NCBI GenBank assembly: GCA_900404475.1
Contig: OUQQ01000622.1
Location: forward strand, 1-11,708
Source of the DNA: Spongospora subterranea
Taxonomy: Eukaryota > Endomyxa > Phytomyxea > Plasmodiophorida > Plasmodiophoridae
Reading direction: 5' to 3'
Length of the DNA: 11,708 bases
Shown: positions 9,095 to 11,708 of the stretch, piece after piece
Position numbering within the stretch: position 1 is the stretch's first letter
Layout: the number at the start of each line of letters is the position of its first letter
The notes under the pieces: generated by a model
What the model was told of the DNA's origin: nothing
What the model saw: the letters and a program-made list of their open reading frames with translations, nothing else
The model's database searches: none
Translations under genes and position numbers: made by a program

Positions 9095-9640
9095 ACTTGG
9101 AAGGTTACAGAATTTGTAATAATTTGTTTTATACTGATGAATCTCGGTCAAGGTAGATCATCAGAGCGTTTTCTCCTGCCGGTTGCCATTCTTGAACAAG
9201 TAAAAACAAAGATCAGAAAACCTTGCTGAGATATTATCATATTTTCTCATAAACCATACTACTATTGTAAAATGGAGAGAAAGTGAGGTGTTCTATGCAA
9301 TACCAATGTCTTGGCGTTGAGGTGCCTGCGTTATGGTGCAATCAAATTCATCAATTTTCAGCAACCATTGTTAATATATGCGGTTTGGTCAAAATTACCA
9401 CAACCTTCTTCTAGCTGTCATCTCTCCCTTTACGGTTTCTAATTACAATTGGCAAAATATCACAGCTTCTTTATTTTTTCATGAATTTGTTCAAGCGGCC
9501 ACATCCTATCAAGCGTGCCTTTCAGGCTACACCTGACAAATTTTTTCGGTATCTAGACAGCGGATGTGGTCTCAGATTGACTTACCGTAGTTTGTCGCTC
9601 GCCCGACAAGGCGTGTGACTGAGGTGATCCATTCGTTTCA
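9095..9640. other. AT-rich spacer with no supportable gene
   Basis: After the thioredoxin-like stop the sequence is AT-rich, with homopolymer and TTTATT-type runs. It should hold that gene's 3' untranslated region and possibly the outer end of the transposon that follows. No terminal inverted repeat or coding sequence could be recognised. Confidence 0.45.
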
Positions 9641-9648
9641 CCCCTCGG

Positions 9649-9760
9649 TGGCAGTGTAATGCCCATTTCTTTCCAAATCTGGCGGCGAGAAGCGAAAATA
9701 GGCGACCCTGTTTTCGTTGCCATAAGCTGGAGCATTCGAGTACACATCAGGCTCCATTCG
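9649..9760 (+). repeat. diverged, internally deleted copy of 10857-11058
   Basis: Two blocks of this stretch resemble two blocks further right in the same orientation. Block one, 9649-9732, matches 10857-10933: TGGCAGTGTAAT against TGGCAGCGTAAT, then CGAAAATAGG and CCATAAGCTG in both. Block two, 9736-9760, matches 11034-11058: GTACACATCAGGCT against GTACACATCCGGCT, then TTCG. In the right-hand copy the blocks are about 100 nt apart, in the left-hand copy about 3 nt. Several positions differ, so the duplication is old. It may be a remnant of a second related element or an internal duplication in the MULE. Confidence 0.6.
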
Positions 9761-10243
9761 TTTCAACATGACGAGAACTGAAATGCGGACATCAGAGGTA
9801 ATCCCGTCGTCAAATATCCAGCTTCGATTGGATCGGTATCGTGGCGTGACTTCTCTGCGAACTCTGCATCCATGAATCTTCTTTTTACAACGGAGAATGA
9901 GGCGAGCGACACTCTCTTTTAGCCACCATTCAAACCACATGGCGGCGTTGGGATACGTGACCTATAACATTTTGAAAAAGGTAGTCCGTTAAAAGCGCAA
10001 ATCGCACTTGAAGGGCATCAATAGCGATGTTGAAAGCTTCCTCCATGGGTTCTCGAGCAGCTTGCTTTACAAGGTGTAAAAACTGTCCATTGTCCCTGAT
10101 CCGACAATCGCAGAATTCCGACTGATTCTTTCCGCCGAGTTGATGAAGTGCACCTCACAGCCTTTGATTAGACCATTTGCATCATCTGTCAATGTATGAG
10201 GACAGCATTGGATTCCCAAATCCCGATAGTAATCGCTCAAAAC

Positions 10244-10291
10244 CTACAGCACAGTAAGTGACTATGGAGATTACGCCTGTTTATGATTGAC
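10244..10291 (-). other. 48-nt intron in the transposase gene
   Basis: The donor is AAG|GTCAAT and the acceptor CTGTAG|GTTTTG. Removing it links two transposase segments in the same frame and in the family's order. Its length matches the ACLY introns, so the element was probably spliced by this host lineage. Confidence 0.75.
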
Positions 10292-10856
10292 CTTCACGTA
10301 TGCTGCTACAAATCCCTGGTTCTGGGATCTGGAATAATCCATTACTGCCCCACAAAATTGGCGGAACAATGAGACAGGGTCATTCATCGTAAGGTCGCCA
10401 GGTTGGCTCCGTAACCGAGACATGATCATTTCAAGCAAAACCACGAAATGAACTCGATGATGCTCGCTGGTGAGCCCGTCAAGCCACGAGTACAAAACAG
10501 GAACCCAACTTTTAATCAACACGCAGTACACGGCTGAAGTCATCAAGTATCCGTTTTTGAAAAACGAATATGTCACGTCAGAAACGCACAATCCACACTG
10601 GCGTCCTGTTAGCTCGTTTTGATCGACAAGCCTAGGGAAGAGATGGTTTGGATGGGTCTCGTGTATATTCTAAAAAGAACTTTCAATCATGAAGGGAGAA
10701 GCAACAGACACGTGCATTCGTGATAAATGCAGGTCATTGGGTCTGAGGCAATTCCTGAACGTAATTTGGAACTGTCTGATCTGATCAAATGTTTCAGAAA
10801 CGCCTATTGCGTTGATTAGATTAAGAAAGCTTTTGTAACCTATGAAAAAAAATACG

Positions 10857-11058
10857 TGGCAGCGTAATACATCGTTCCTTCAAAATTTCCTTCGAAAATA
10901 GGAGATACTGTCTTTGTTCCCATAAGCTGTGGAAATGTGTCGTACTGAGTCGGTGGACGGACCCAAAGCTCCGACGATCAGCTGCATCGCTGTTTTGTTT
11001 GGCGCAGCGGAAATAACATCAACGAGCTTTGTCTTCGTGTACACATCCGGCTTGTTCG
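10857..11058 (+). repeat. longer partner of the diverged direct repeat at 9649-9760
   Basis: It carries both matching blocks (10857-10933 and 11034-11058) with an intervening 100 nt that the left copy lacks. On the minus strand the intervening part encodes the KLVDVISAAPNKTAMQLIVG segment of the transposase N-terminal region, so this copy is the less rearranged one. Confidence 0.6.
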
Positions 11059-11320
11059 TATGTAAGACATCATGTTTGTGAATGCCATAAAAGCAAGATA
11101 ATGCACCGGGTCTTTCAACCAGTGATGAACCCACAGAATCTTGCATTCGCACTTGACATGCTCAAGATCCTTCAAGCAATTCTGACAGGAACTATAGAGC
11201 AAGAAGTAATGAGATCGGAAAATTGCCAATTGACCGCAGCCTCCCGGGGATCAGGGTGCACCGATAAGGAGCGGGACTTCAACTAAAATAATTTGTAGCT
11301 ATATTGTCTCTCACCATCAA

Positions 11321-11673
11321 ATGACGACAGAAGCCGATGAAGAAAGAATGGCGCAACTGGTCAATCACAGCATTGATATGATTACATCTTACCAATCTTC
11401 AAGGACACAAGTTGCGGATGCGACGCAGATCAGAGAATCTGCAGATGTGCTGCTGCTTTTGGCGGGATACATCTGTCGGAGTCTGCCTTTGACATCTTGT
11501 ATAAACGTGTGGTTGACAAGCTGCGTCCTCGCCATTTCAAAGACGATTTATTCCATGTAGGTCCTTTTGTCAAGCAGGCATCAATAGAGGCCATCAATTA
11601 CTCTCAAAAGATATCTGGAAATATTGATGTCTATCGTGCTGTACTTTCTATCCGAGTACGGGATCGTCCATGA
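11321..11673 (+). CDS. candidate small gene of unknown function, one frame change
   Basis: From an ATG at 11321, a charged helical protein reads MTTEADEERMAQLVNHSIDM and continues to IRESAD. From about 11482 a second frame reads SAFDILYKRVVDKLRPRHFK, then DDLFHVGPFVKQASIEAINY and a stop TGA at 11671-11673. A 35-nt GT-AG intron at 11447-11481 would join them in phase, giving 105 residues. That is shorter than any ACLY intron, and it would remove the plausible helix VLLLLAGYI, so a one-base frameshift or sequencing error is an equal explanation. No domain was recognised. The gene points away from the transposase on its left and may extend beyond the window edge through further exons. Confidence 0.35.
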
Positions 11674-11708
11674 TCGGGTGTTTCGGGAACATGATCTATA
11701 TTCCATGA

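Larger units (their letters stand above)
9640..11229 (-). pseudogene. degenerate MULE-type (Mutator-like) transposase
   Basis: Reading leftwards on the minus strand, fragments appear in the order expected of a Mutator-like transposase. These are a Cys-rich N-terminal segment (CQNCLKDLEHVKCEC, near 11130-11185), HKHDVLHTNKPDVYTK (11025-11085), SVASPFMIE (10675-10705), the DDE core CGLCVSDVTYSFFKNGYLMT then SWVPVLYSWLDGLTSEHHR and MDYSRSQNQGFVAAYVK (10292-10591), LIKGCEVHF (about 10150-10180), FNIAIDALQVRFALL (about 9990-10035), WFEWWLKESVARLI (about 9895-9940) and RFMDAEFAEKSRHDTDPIEA (about 9815-9880). A 48-nt GT-AG intron (10244-10291) joins AYVK to VLSDYYRDLG in frame. Decay is visible: a TAG at 10670-10672 inside the frame, and frame changes near 11100, 10090 and 9885. 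The TAG could instead end a 42-nt intron (10670-10711), but that would delete the family-like ASPFMI motif. Terminal inverted repeats were not found. Confidence 0.72.

Noticed and set aside
8927..9151. Minus-strand open frame over the thioredoxin-like gene
   Set aside because: It is a shadow of the plus-strand gene, with no recognisable features.
1..11708. CRISPR array, tRNA, rRNA or bacterial operon
   Set aside because: No regularly spaced repeats, cloverleaf-like elements or rRNA motifs were recognised, and the spliced ACLY shows eukaryotic DNA.

Overview
The window looks like nuclear DNA of a fungus or fungus-like eukaryote. The main evidence is one gene that can be read end to end: a fused, animal/fungal-type ATP-citrate lyase (ACLY) on the minus strand. 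It is split by 18 GT-AG introns of only 45-56 nt, several with a CTRAY-like branch site near the acceptor. High intron density, compact introns, a single-polypeptide ACLY and degenerate MULE- and Harbinger-type DNA transposons fit a basidiomycete or early-diverging fungus better than an animal, plant or bacterium. The lineage is inference. No prokaryotic operon structure, tRNA, rRNA or CRISPR array was seen.

Layout. 1-1530: a plausible but unrecognised plus-strand spliced gene (core 685-1527, perhaps with an exon at 354-495). 1530-2105: nothing convincing. 2106-2689: a large imperfect palindrome of foldback type. 2884-2937: a small perfect-looking hairpin. About 2980-3461: the N-terminal part of a Harbinger-like transposase, frame-shifted and cut off by a 203-bp hairpin repeat (3462-3664). 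3665-4106: non-coding, the 3' side of ACLY. 4107-8254 (-): ACLY, 19 exons, 1074 residues. 8255-8782: a divergent intergenic region with a small hairpin. 8783-9094 (+): a single-exon thioredoxin-like protein with a rearranged active site (WSCAC). 9095-9640: AT-rich, no gene. About 9640-11230 (-): a decayed MULE-type transposase with a still visible 48-nt intron, an in-frame stop and frame shifts, plus a diverged internal duplication. 11321-11673 (+): a candidate short gene of unknown function with one frame change.

Functionally, ACLY makes cytosolic acetyl-CoA for lipid synthesis and acetylation. The thioredoxin-like gene is its head-to-head neighbour, possibly sharing the 528-bp control region. 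Both flanks are repeat-rich and hold dead DNA transposons, so this is a pair of housekeeping-type genes set in transposon debris. The most unusual single item is the thioredoxin-fold protein, in which the CGPC motif has become SCAC.
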